DNA of 48,063 nt from a virus. The stretch is taken from positions 1 to 48,063 of IMG/VR virus record IMGVR_UViG_3300031999_000042, one strand, 5' to 3'. This document shows, piece by piece, positions 8,074-13,854 of the stretch. A program made the position numbers and the translations under genes. The stretch's first letter is position 1. Every line of letters starts with the position of its first letter. A model generated the notes under the pieces. The model worked only from the letters and a program-made list of their open reading frames with translations. It did no database searches and was not told the DNA's origin.

Positions 8074-8085
8074 TGGGAGATTAAC

Positions 8086-8340
8086 ATGCGAAATGGAGAT
8101 GTAGTAATACTACGCTTCGGAGCTTCAGCGACGCATCTAGCAGTATATAGACGCGAAACCCCAACGAAGTACATAGTTGACGTTGTACATTCCATGCGGC
8201 GCGCAGTCTCGAAGCGTGTGAGAGTCCCCAAGGACAGATTCATAGCTCGATGTCCCAGAATCGTCTATGAGCTACTCTGCAACTCTGGGATTATGCAGAA
8301 CATCTACATTCAAACCCGCCGAAAGCGCAAGCGCAGCTAA
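8086..8340 (+). CDS. First early-arm protein, hypothetical basic protein
   Basis: This 84-aa protein starts at ATG 8086 after GGGAGA; an earlier ATG at 8044 has no ribosome site and would overlap the hairpin. It is strongly basic, with segments VVILRFGASATHLAV and a C-terminal tail of Arg/Lys (TRRKRKRS). Composition suggests nucleic-acid binding. As the first gene behind the boxA-hairpin leader it is a natural candidate for an antitermination or host-takeover factor, which is inference from position only. Confidence 0.6.
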   Translation: MRNGDVVILRFGASATHLAVYRRETPTKYIVDVVHSMRRAVSKRVRVPKDRFIARCPRIVYELLCNSGIMQNIYIQTRRKRKRS

Positions 8341-8384
8341 TATCGCTGCGCGATACTGACACGCCCGATGTGCAATAGCGGGCG
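8331..8384 (+). repeat. Two inverted repeats after the first early gene
   Basis: GCGCAGC (8331-8337) pairs with GCTGCGC (8345-8351) across the stop codon, and CGCCCG (8362-8367) pairs with CGGGCG (8379-8384). Neither is followed by a T tract, so they are not clear intrinsic terminators. They lie in the 71-bp leader of the next gene. Confidence 0.5.
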
Positions 8385-8411
8385 CCCCTAATTCAACATG
8401 GGGGTGTCCGG

Positions 8412-8720
8412 ATGGATAAGATTGTTGTTGAGTTGTCGCCCGCTTTAGCGTCAATGGTGGCCAGTACGTTTGACGCTGCGAAAAAGCGGAATGACCCGAG
8501 GTTCCGATATTGCTCAAGTACCGCGGGCTTCACCGATGAGCTGCTGGGTTTTGCTATCGTCCGGCTGAAGTCCGAATGGACTTCGCGGGATAAGTACCGC
8601 GAAGCCTACGACTTGCGCGAAGTGGTCGCGGGGAACAAAGCGCCCACGCCCGCACAAGTGCAACTCCTCCAGCAGGCGCTGGACAGGCTCAAGCCGGCTG
8701 GGGTTCAGCCGAAAGCGTAG
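8412..8720 (+). CDS. Hypothetical early protein
   Basis: This 102-aa protein starts at ATG 8412 after a GGGGGTG-type site. It is predicted helical, with segments PALASMVASTFDAAKKR and VQLLQQALDRLK and a central REVVAGNK. It has no cysteine pair, no membrane segment and no family I recognise. A short inverted repeat (ACTAT-TGC-ATAGT, 8738-8750) sits in the gap before the next gene. Confidence 0.6.
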   Translation: MDKIVVELSPALASMVASTFDAAKKRNDPRFRYCSSTAGFTDELLGFAIVRLKSEWTSRDKYREAYDLREVVAGNKAPTPAQVQLLQQALDRLKPAGVQPKA

Positions 8721-8762
8721 CAGTGAAAGGGGCGTCCACTATTGCATAGTCGGGGGTGGAGT

Positions 8763-8999
8763 ATGATTAACATCGAATCAATACTCCACCGCTTACAACG
8801 TGATGCCGAGCAAACGCGGCTGCGCGCCGCGGAGCGCTACGCTATCGCGCGTAGCCCGATACGCTATAAACCGCAGGCGCGAACCGCTATTGAGCTTGAC
8901 CGTGAACTATCGGTAGCTCAGGCGAACAGGGTTGCCGGAGCGCCGATATTTTGTTGCCACGGTAAACTCGCTCGGATACAATGTAAGCGGTGCGGGTGA
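8763..8999 (+). CDS. Small basic protein with C-terminal zinc-site pattern
   Basis: This 78-aa protein begins at ATG 8763 after GGGGGTGGAG. The N-terminal half is a charged helix (SILHRLQRDAEQTRLR). The C-terminus carries FCCHGKLARIQCKRCG, a compact Cys/His cluster able to bind zinc. Codons 25-31 lie in a 7-bp inverted repeat (GCTACGC 8836-8842, GCGTAGC 8849-8855), a word common in nearby non-coding DNA. Function unknown. Confidence 0.6.
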   Translation: MINIESILHRLQRDAEQTRLRAAERYAIARSPIRYKPQARTAIELDRELSVAQANRVAGAPIFCCHGKLARIQCKRCG

Positions 9000-9030
9000 G
9001 CAAAGCTCGTGGTGCTGCAGCGCTGATGCC

Positions 9031-9148
9031 GCGACAAGGCGGTGGGGAACGCGGTAGCTTAGGCGGGGAAACCTCCTCCGTGCTCCGCAGGAGATATCCA
9101 CGGAGTGGGAACCCCGCTACTTCCGCAAAAGCCCCGCCGCCCTGCCGC
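9031..9148 (+). ncRNA. Long structured RNA candidate (element R1)
   Basis: This gap forms a nearly continuous rod. GGCGG-T-GGGG (9038-9047) pairs with CCCCGCCGCC (9132-9141). Further in, GCGG (9051-9054) pairs with CCGC (9123-9126), CGGGG (9064-9068) with CCCCG (9112-9116), CTCCGTG (9076-9082) with CACGGAG (9099-9105), and CTCC (9083-9086) with GGAG (9090-9093) around the loop GCA. GTGGGAAC follows the inner stem on the 3' side, as in elements R2 and R3. No coding frame or known riboswitch is recognised. An ORF here exists only as a by-product. Confidence 0.55.
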
Positions 9149-9181
9149 TGTATCACCGCGCAAGCAGCCCTGCCCAACCCA

Positions 9182-9224
9182 AGCGGGTGGCTCTGCCACT
9201 GCCACCCGCTCCTACCTTCGGTAG
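9182..9224 (+). repeat. Two tandem hairpins in the early intergenic region
   Basis: AGCGGGTGGC (9182-9191) and GCCACCCGCT (9201-9210) form a perfect 10-bp stem with a 9-nt loop. Immediately after, CTACC-TTC-GGTAG (9212-9224) forms a 5-bp stem with a 3-nt loop. There is no T tract directly behind, so a rho-independent terminator is unlikely. These may be part of the same structured transcript as R1. Confidence 0.55.
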
Positions 9225-9595
9225 ACGCTGTGTGTGTGATAGATTGCGCCTGCGAGATAGCGAGTCCTAGAAAACAGCTCTAAACAGATGTTCCTGCGCA
9301 AAGCACGCAAGCAAGCATAGCTCAGCTACGCCAGCGGAGCTAAAAGCCAAACGCCAAATAGACAATTCGGCAACTTCGTTGGGGAGAACTAATCCCTTTT
9401 ATTTTTCTAATTTTTTTATTTTTTTTTTTTTTGGTAATAATAGTTTTAAGTCCTCCGTAGTTTTTTGGTGCGGTGCACGGGTGGGGAGCTTCGCTTGTGG
9501 TGCAGCGTAGCTGCGCTAGGAACATCTGTCCAGAGCTGTTTTGGACCGAACACTATCACAAACACAACAGCGTAGCGCTCTAAGTGTAACTCACT
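9225..9595. other. Non-coding region with AT-rich tract, origin candidate
   Basis: No gene is supported. A sharply AT-rich stretch (about 9393-9451) includes a run of 14 T (9419-9432) in an otherwise GC-rich genome. It is flanked by small palindromes such as GCAGC-GTA-GCTGC (9502-9514) and GCTTCGC (9488-9494). An easily melted tract beside short repeats fits a replication origin, but no clear iterons are present. The T run after a weak GC region could alternatively end upstream transcripts. Confidence 0.4.
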
Positions 9596-9647
9596 GAAAA
9601 CAAAGCAATTGTTTCTCTTGACAAGCAAAGCTCCGCTACGCTATGCT
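9596..9647 (+). promoter_or_regulatory. Early promoter P1 with conserved upstream element
   Basis: GAAAACAAAG (9596-9605), then 12 nt, then TTGACA (9618-9623), then 18 nt, then TATGCT (9642-9647). The same upstream box at the same 12-nt spacing precedes two other early promoters. The expected RNA start coincides with ATG 9655, so the transcript is probably leaderless. Confidence 0.7.
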
Positions 9648-9654
9648 TACTATT

Positions 9655-10077
9655 ATGACAACCGAAATCTCAACCGAAGTCCGTCCAACCGAAGCATGGT
9701 GCCGTTGCGGAAAGCCCGCAAAGCGGGTTCACTGTCCAGCTTGTGGGTCTCTGACCGTGTATGGCTTGCCGTCACGGGCAGAGTGGAAGACTTTGCCAGA
9801 TGGCACAGAAATCGAAGTTATGTCCTATCGGTGCCGGCGGTGCAGCCACATCTTCAACGACTTTGAGTGGATGCTGCAATGCGAAGCGCCAAAGCTGGAG
9901 AACAAGACCATGCGGGAGCGGCGCTTGCAGGATGAAGCTGAAACAAAGCTAGCCGCGGCTCTTGCCGAAGTCGGCGGGGACCGGAAGGAACTCCTGCGGA
10001 GGTTGCTGGGCAAGCCGGCGGCGGCTGCGCAAGATGGTGCTCTGACAGAGCCCACCAGCGGAAAGGAGGTGATTTGA
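9655..10077 (+). CDS. Zinc-ribbon protein with helical C-terminus, leaderless
   Basis: This 140-aa protein has two cysteine pairs near its start (WCRCGKPAKRVHCPACG) and a third (YRCRRCSHIF) about 45 residues later, an arrangement typical of zinc ribbons. The C-terminal half is charged and helical. I choose ATG 9655 because ATG 9643 lies inside the -10 box of P1; with ATG 9655 the mRNA would start at or next to the start codon and has no Shine-Dalgarno site. Probably a DNA- or RNA-binding early protein; function unknown. Confidence 0.65.
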   Translation: MTTEISTEVRPTEAWCRCGKPAKRVHCPACGSLTVYGLPSRAEWKTLPDGTEIEVMSYRCRRCSHIFNDFEWMLQCEAPKLENKTMRERRLQDEAETKLAAALAEVGGDRKELLRRLLGKPAAAAQDGALTEPTSGKEVI

Positions 10078-10078
10078 C

Positions 10079-10492
10079 ATGAGAGCGGAGACCACAGAAA
10101 AGATAGAAGTGTGGGAAGGACAAGTCTGCATCAGGATACTTGTACAAGCTCAGCCAGAACACATACCAGAGGCAATGAGAATCATCACGAGGGCAGCCGA
10201 GCACCTTGTAACAAGGGAGAGGGAGGTTGTGTGGGCAGGAATAGGAGCAAAAATCAGCCTGCTCAGCGTGGACGGCCCACTCCCTCTACCAGAAGGCAGC
10301 GAAGCAATGACAGAGCACCCACTTGTGACAATCCTGAGAGAGATAAGCGAACGCTGGAGCAGAATATCTCATGCCGCAGAACCCGGCTCGCTACTGCAAC
10401 GCGCATGTAGCACGCGCGTGAATGATGCAAACACGCTCCTGTACCAGTTTACTCAGGCAGAAAAGAAACTTAGAGAGGCAACAAAGGCATGA
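10079..10492 (+). CDS. Hypothetical early protein
   Basis: This 137-aa protein starts 1 bp after the previous stop, with GGAGGTGATT inside the upstream gene as ribosome site. An N-terminal alpha/beta part (VCIRILVQAQPEHIPEAMRII) is followed by helical charged segments. No catalytic or metal motif is visible and I recognise no family. It overlaps the next gene by 4 nt (ATGA), indicating one transcript. Confidence 0.6.
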   Translation: MRAETTEKIEVWEGQVCIRILVQAQPEHIPEAMRIITRAAEHLVTREREVVWAGIGAKISLLSVDGPLPLPEGSEAMTEHPLVTILREISERWSRISHAAEPGSLLQRACSTRVNDANTLLYQFTQAEKKLREATKA

Positions 10493-10698
10493 CCAACGCC
10501 CAAATGTGGAACAGTCTCAGCTACCAGCAAAAGCGGGTGCTGCTTCGCATTGCCACCAACACGCAGAGCGTGGAGCCGCTCTTGCTAATGCACAAATTCA
10601 ACGAACAGCACCGCCTGGACACAGTCCTGCGGGACTGGGCCGCGCTATCGCGGCATGTCAAAGAGTCTATCCAACGTCTGACAAGGAGGGCACCATGA
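10489..10698 (+). CDS. Small helical early protein
   Basis: This 69-aa protein starts in an ATGA overlap. It is helical and basic with segments LSYQQKRVLLRIA and DWAALSRHVKESIQRL, resembling a small DNA-binding helical bundle, but without a clear helix-turn-helix. Function unknown. Confidence 0.6.
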   Translation: MTNAQMWNSLSYQQKRVLLRIATNTQSVEPLLLMHKFNEQHRLDTVLRDWAALSRHVKESIQRLTRRAP

Positions 10699-10850
10699 AG
10701 TTGATTCGTAAGCACGGCGAGAAATACATTTACCGCTTACCGTCTGGATGGTTCGTCAAGCAGCACCCAATGGCCCAGCTCAGGGTGTATGGGTCGCCTA
10801 GCGGTAAGACCCGATTCGCGGTCCGTGTACTCAACTGCTCCGCTTTCTAA
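10695..10850 (+). CDS. Small basic protein (51 aa)
   Basis: It starts at ATG 10695 after AAGGAGGG and overlaps the previous stop by 4 nt. The product is basic and aromatic with YIYRLPSGWFVKQH and a beta-rich pattern ending NCSAF. Spacing and ribosome site support it; no family recognised. Confidence 0.6.
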   Translation: MKLIRKHGEKYIYRLPSGWFVKQHPMAQLRVYGSPSGKTRFAVRVLNCSAF

Positions 10851-10880
10851 CCCAGCGGAGCCGGCAGGTTTGCCGCCTGC

Positions 10881-10992
10881 CTTCGGCTTCTCGCTTTATG
10901 TGGCGTGCCAACGGCACGACGAGAACCCGTCGCCAGATAGAATGACGGAATAGTGGGAACCGCTATCTGGCACACTAAGCGGGGAGCCGAAG
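10881..10992 (+). ncRNA. Three-way-junction RNA candidate (element R2), riboswitch-like leader
   Basis: A closing stem of 12 pairs (10881-10892 with 10981-10992, two G-U) encloses hairpin CGTGCC-AAC-GGCACG (10904-10918) and hairpin GCCAGATAG/CTATCTGGC (10932-10940, 10963-10971). GTGGGAAC lies in the second loop near its 3' side. The closing stem ends directly before the AGAGAGGTGG ribosome site of the gene at 11004, so folding could control translation. It matches no riboswitch I know. Confidence 0.6.
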
Positions 10993-11003
10993 AGAGGTGG
11001 CCA

Positions 11004-11165
11004 ATGGCCAAATCAACCTTCAACGTCGAGTTGACCGTCCGACACGGTGATGAGCTGGATGACCCAGCGAAAGCTGAGGATTACCTCACTGACGCCCTCC
11101 AGCAGATGCTCAATGCTTTCGATGATATTGTGGATTTCCAGTTGGAGAAGATACGAACATGGTGA
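11004..11165 (+). CDS. Small protein under the R2 leader
   Basis: This 53-aa protein starts at ATG 11004, a few bases after AGAGAGGTGG. It begins with a short beta segment (TFNVELTVRHGDE) followed by an acidic helix (YLTDALQQMLNAFDDIVDF). I recognise no family. If R2 is a regulatory leader, this protein and the overlapping next gene are its targets. Confidence 0.6.
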   Translation: MAKSTFNVELTVRHGDELDDPAKAEDYLTDALQQMLNAFDDIVDFQLEKIRTW

Positions 11166-11365
11166 TACGCAAATCAGTGCCGTGGCACAACGTAAGGGCC
11201 GTCAAGGCCCTAGCACCGGAAGGCCAGCTCGTGGCCTTTGTTGATAACCTATCCGCACTACAGCGGCGGATGCTACGCCGCATCCTAAAGTCTTTCCTTG
11301 CCAAGAAGCAAAAACTCACGCGCAAGCGTGCCAAGAAATCGCGCAAAGCCTTGAAAACAAAGTAA
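11159..11365 (+). CDS. Small very basic protein
   Basis: This 68-aa protein overlaps the previous gene by 7 nt. The C-terminal third is almost entirely Lys/Arg/Ala (QKLTRKRAKKSRKALKTK), suggesting nucleic-acid binding. Its last codons overlap the upstream box of promoter P2: GAAAACAAAG encodes part of the LKTK tail. The 25-aa peptide at 15579 has the same arrangement with promoter P3, so the gene end and promoter may have been duplicated together. Confidence 0.6.
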   Translation: MVIRKSVPWHNVRAVKALAPEGQLVAFVDNLSALQRRMLRRILKSFLAKKQKLTRKRAKKSRKALKTK

Positions 11366-11403
11366 TTATAGTTCTTGACACTTTCGCCCTTATGGCTCAT
11401 ACT
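11353..11403 (+). promoter_or_regulatory. Early promoter P2 with conserved upstream element
   Basis: GAAAACAAAG (11353-11362), 12 nt, TTGACA (11375-11380), 17 nt, CATACT (11398-11403). Spacing of the upstream box to the -35 box is identical in P1 and P3. The leader to the next gene is about 50 nt and has a normal ribosome site. Confidence 0.75.
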
Positions 11404-11461
11404 GCTAACGTAGTTGGAAACGAAATCGGTCGCCCATCGGTCGACCAGAAAGGAGAGCCAA

Positions 11462-11899
11462 ATGAAAACCTACACCGAAACCCGAGGCGCTGTCAAGGTC
11501 GGGGACGACATCAAAGTCCTGACCGAGAAGCAAATCGAGAAAGCCCAGAAGGAGGCCACCGAGAACAACCAGCCGGAGCCGGAACTCCAGTCCCTACAGA
11601 CCGTGGAGTTCATCGAGGCGGAGACTTGGGCCGAGGCGTTGGAGTTGGCCCAGAGCGAACCCGTCGCTGTGGACATCTTCAACCGCGGTTCAATCCTGAA
11701 ACAGCAAGCGTATGTCCGCGACTTGCTGGCGGACCCGGCGTACCAGCCCGTCGAGGGCGCGCTGGACCTCCGCGCGAGCGTCGCCGAAGTGAAGGAGCGC
11801 CGGAAGGCGACCCCGAAGGAAAAGGCACTCAAGTTCCTGGCGGGGCTCAGTCCGGAAGACCTGGCGGCCGTTATCGCGCAGTTCGCTTCTGCGGGATAG
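11462..11899 (+). CDS. Hypothetical acidic early protein
   Basis: This 145-aa protein starts at ATG 11462 after AAAGGAGAG; a TTG at 11414 has no ribosome site. It is acidic, with a beta-rich N-terminus (GAVKVGDDIKVLTEKQ), a middle segment (FIEAETWAEALELAQSEP) and a helical end (EKALKFLAGLSPEDLAAVIAQF). It is the only gene between promoter P2 and a strong terminator, so it is probably expressed as a single-gene unit at high level. No family recognised. Confidence 0.65.
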   Translation: MKTYTETRGAVKVGDDIKVLTEKQIEKAQKEATENNQPEPELQSLQTVEFIEAETWAEALELAQSEPVAVDIFNRGSILKQQAYVRDLLADPAYQPVEGALDLRASVAEVKERRKATPKEKALKFLAGLSPEDLAAVIAQFASAG

Positions 11900-11933
11900 C
11901 TTCGCTGGCTTTGCTGGAAAGCTGCACCCCCAA

Positions 11934-11976
11934 CCGTCCTGTGATACAGAACACCGTATCACGGGGCGGTTTTTTT
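11934..11976 (+). terminator. Rho-independent terminator
   Basis: GTGATAC (11941-11947) and GTATCAC (11956-11962) form a perfect stem around an 8-nt loop, extended outward by mostly paired CCGTCCT and GGGGCGG. Seven T residues follow directly (11970-11976). This is the clearest terminator in the window and closes the P2 unit. Confidence 0.9.
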
Positions 11977-12001
11977 ATTGCCTAGAGGCCAAGGAGCCAA
12001 T

Positions 12002-12445
12002 ATGGCCAATGTAAGAATTTGGTGGGACACTTCCGTATCGGCGTATCGCATCGCTACTCCGTACTCAATGGAGTTTGTCACCGCCATCAAAGCACTCATA
12101 CCCGCCAGCGACCGCGCCTTCGACCCCACAACGAAAGTTTGGACCTTCACCGAGCGGTTCTTTGACCCGATGCGGCTTCTCTGCGAGAAGGTCTATGGCA
12201 AACACAACGTAGTTGCGGTAACGCGGCAGCAGGCCCAGTCCGCCCAGGCGCCAGCCAGCATTACGAAATCCACAGCCTCACAGCTTGCTGTGGATTTCCT
12301 AACGCTTGTCGGTTTCGATGCCGCGCAAGCGGCCTATCGGAGGGCAGCGACAGTGTTGCATCCGGACCACGGTGGAGATATGGAAGCAATGACCAAACTG
12401 AACGCAGTTTGGGACCGTCTACAGAAGGAGGTGTTCAAGGTCTGA
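12002..12445 (+). CDS. DnaJ-like J-domain protein with novel N-terminal domain
   Basis: This 147-aa protein starts at ATG 12002 after AAGGAG. The C-terminal part (about 95-147) matches a J-domain: a helix AAYRRAATVLHPDHGG with the HPD motif at 120-122, then KLNAVWDRLQ. J-domains stimulate Hsp70 ATPase, so it probably recruits host DnaK. The N-terminal 70 residues (VRIWWDT, DPTTKVWTF) form a separate alpha/beta domain I cannot name. The stop overlaps the VWA gene by one base (TGATG), implying coupled translation and a joint role. Confidence 0.8.
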   Translation: MANVRIWWDTSVSAYRIATPYSMEFVTAIKALIPASDRAFDPTTKVWTFTERFFDPMRLLCEKVYGKHNVVAVTRQQAQSAQAPASITKSTASQLAVDFLTLVGFDAAQAAYRRAATVLHPDHGGDMEAMTKLNAVWDRLQKEVFKV

Positions 12446-13149
12446 TGGCCATCATAAAAAACAACAACGCCCTCCAAAAGCCCCACCGCGTTGGCGGTGG
12501 CTTGCCTGCGCTTCACCAGCGTGTGCTGGCGCAGGTGGACAAGCCCATTGACCTGACCGCGAAACCCAACCGAGTCGCACTCATCTGCGACAACAGCGGC
12601 TCAATGTCGGCAATGGACGACTACAACGTGAAGAAATCCCGCATCGAATATCTCCGCGAAGCGGTTCAGTCGTTCCTGCAAAGCTGCAATCCCGACGACA
12701 CTGAAATCGCCATTTACAACTTCGGCGGCAAGGACGAGGACGACCGGAGGCTCGGCACAGACTTCGGCACGCTCACAGTCTGCGCCCTGACAATGCAGGC
12801 CCAAGGCGGTACGCCGATGGGATGGGGCATGGAAAAAGCCCTGCGGGAACCGCTCTCACGGGCCGTTCTTATCTCCGACGGCGAGGCGACCGACGGCGAT
12901 GCCTCATACAAACAAGCCGAAACATTCTGCGCCGCACAAGTCCCGGTCGACTGCATCCACATCGGCCCGACTGAAAGTGGCGAAGCCCGGCTGCGGCGCA
13001 TAGCAGAGCTGACGGGCGGAATCTACATCAAGTTCAAGGACGTAGCGCAACTTGCGACGAAGCTCCACTACCTGACCCCCGCCTATCGCGGTCTGCTTTG
13101 CGACAAAAATGAGGCCAAGCTACTGCTTGGCGCGGATGAGGTGGACTAA
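12445..13149 (+). CDS. von Willebrand factor A (VWA) domain protein
   Basis: This 234-aa protein carries a full MIDAS metal site: DNSGSMS at 49-55, Thr123 in GGTPMG, and Asp145 in ISDGEATDG. VWA domains bind partner proteins through a divalent metal. The alternating beta strands (RVALICD, TEIAIYNF, RAVLISD, VDCIHIG) fit the Rossmann-like fold. There is no signal peptide, so it acts in the cytoplasm. Coupled translation with the J-domain gene suggests one chaperone-like or remodelling complex. The start ATG 12445 lies in the TGATG overlap. Confidence 0.85.
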   Translation: MAIIKNNNALQKPHRVGGGLPALHQRVLAQVDKPIDLTAKPNRVALICDNSGSMSAMDDYNVKKSRIEYLREAVQSFLQSCNPDDTEIAIYNFGGKDEDDRRLGTDFGTLTVCALTMQAQGGTPMGWGMEKALREPLSRAVLISDGEATDGDASYKQAETFCAAQVPVDCIHIGPTESGEARLRRIAELTGGIYIKFKDVAQLATKLHYLTPAYRGLLCDKNEAKLLLGADEVD

Positions 13150-13390
13150 GCTGCAAATAAGCACCACCAACCCGAAAAAGCGCCAAACACGCGGCAAGCG
13201 TGCTCACTTCCATATCCTCACTTGCCCAAGCTGCGGCGCCCAGATATGCTCCGCATATCGTGTGCGGCACACCTACACCGCGCTGCGGGATTGGCTGGCC
13301 GACGCCTTCGCCCTGCGCCGCAAGTTTGCGTCTTCGACGCCGAATCAGCCAACTTTGTTTGGAGGGGACAAACCATGGCTCGTGAAATAG
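13136..13390 (+). CDS. Small basic protein with CxxC motif
   Basis: This 84-aa protein starts at ATG 13136 inside the VWA gene end (14-nt overlap). It is basic at the N-terminus (TTNPKKRQTRGKRA), has one CPSCG pair, and continues helical (YTALRDWLADAFALRRKF). With only one clear CxxC, zinc binding would need dimerisation or other ligands. A G/A-rich ribosome site for the next gene lies in its 3' end. Function unknown. Confidence 0.55.
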   Translation: MRWTKLQISTTNPKKRQTRGKRAHFHILTCPSCGAQICSAYRVRHTYTALRDWLADAFALRRKFASSTPNQPTLFGGDKPWLVK

Positions 13391-13596
13391 CAGTAGCAGA
13401 GTGGCGGGTGTTCACCGGCGCAGTCGAGTGCCCACGGTGCAAGCTGGTAATGCACATCGCCGATAGGCCGATGTCACTGGAAGTGGTCGACTGCCGTGTT
13501 TGCGGTACAGTCTGCTCGATAATCAAGCCTCGGGACGAACTTGGCCGGGAGTTGGTGCCAAGAGTGAGTAGTCCGGGGGAGGGTCCAGCGAGATGA
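13375..13596 (+). CDS. Zinc-ribbon protein (73 aa)
   Basis: It starts at ATG 13375 after GGAGGGGAC and overlaps the previous gene by 16 nt. Cysteine pairs ECPRCK and CRVCG are separated by about 22 residues, the usual geometry of a zinc ribbon, between short beta segments. No enzymatic motif. Likely a nucleic-acid or protein-binding adaptor. Confidence 0.65.
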   Translation: MAREIAVAEWRVFTGAVECPRCKLVMHIADRPMSLEVVDCRVCGTVCSIIKPRDELGRELVPRVSSPGEGPAR

Positions 13597-13850
13597 GCCA
13601 ACGAGTCAGAGCGAAGGTCTGCAAGTTATCACTTTGTGAATGCGGCTTCCACGTCCTGCGAGATGAAATAGGTATCGGGGCTGAGTACACCATTTACCCA
13701 GATTCCATCGAGAAGGGATGGACATTCATCTGCGGCGGCTGCGGAGCTATGCTAAAGGTTGCGGTTGTACTAGCCGACCAAACCGAAGGGAAGCCTCGAC
13801 GGCCGCTGCCGCTTGACATTTTCGATTATCCAAACTCCGCTCAAGTGTGA
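13593..13850 (+). CDS. Zinc-ribbon protein (85 aa)
   Basis: It overlaps the previous gene by 4 nt (ATGA). CKLSLCECG near the start and ICGGCG about 35 residues later form a likely zinc site, with beta segments between. The C-terminus is Pro-rich and acidic. It is the third zinc-ribbon-type gene in a row, directly before the FtsK-like motor. Function unknown. Confidence 0.65.
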   Translation: MSQRVRAKVCKLSLCECGFHVLRDEIGIGAEYTIYPDSIEKGWTFICGGCGAMLKVAVVLADQTEGKPRRPLPLDIFDYPNSAQV

Positions 13851-13854
13851 TTAA

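Noticed and set aside
7809-8243. 144-codon leftward frame in the divergent region
   Set aside because: It runs opposite the boxA leader and first early gene, and its start has no ribosome site. Its translation looks random.
8990-9283. 97-codon rightward frame over R1
   Set aside because: The region is dominated by perfect inverted repeats and the frame lacks a ribosome site. Protein sequence is Gly/Arg/Pro-rich, as expected from structured GC-rich non-coding DNA.
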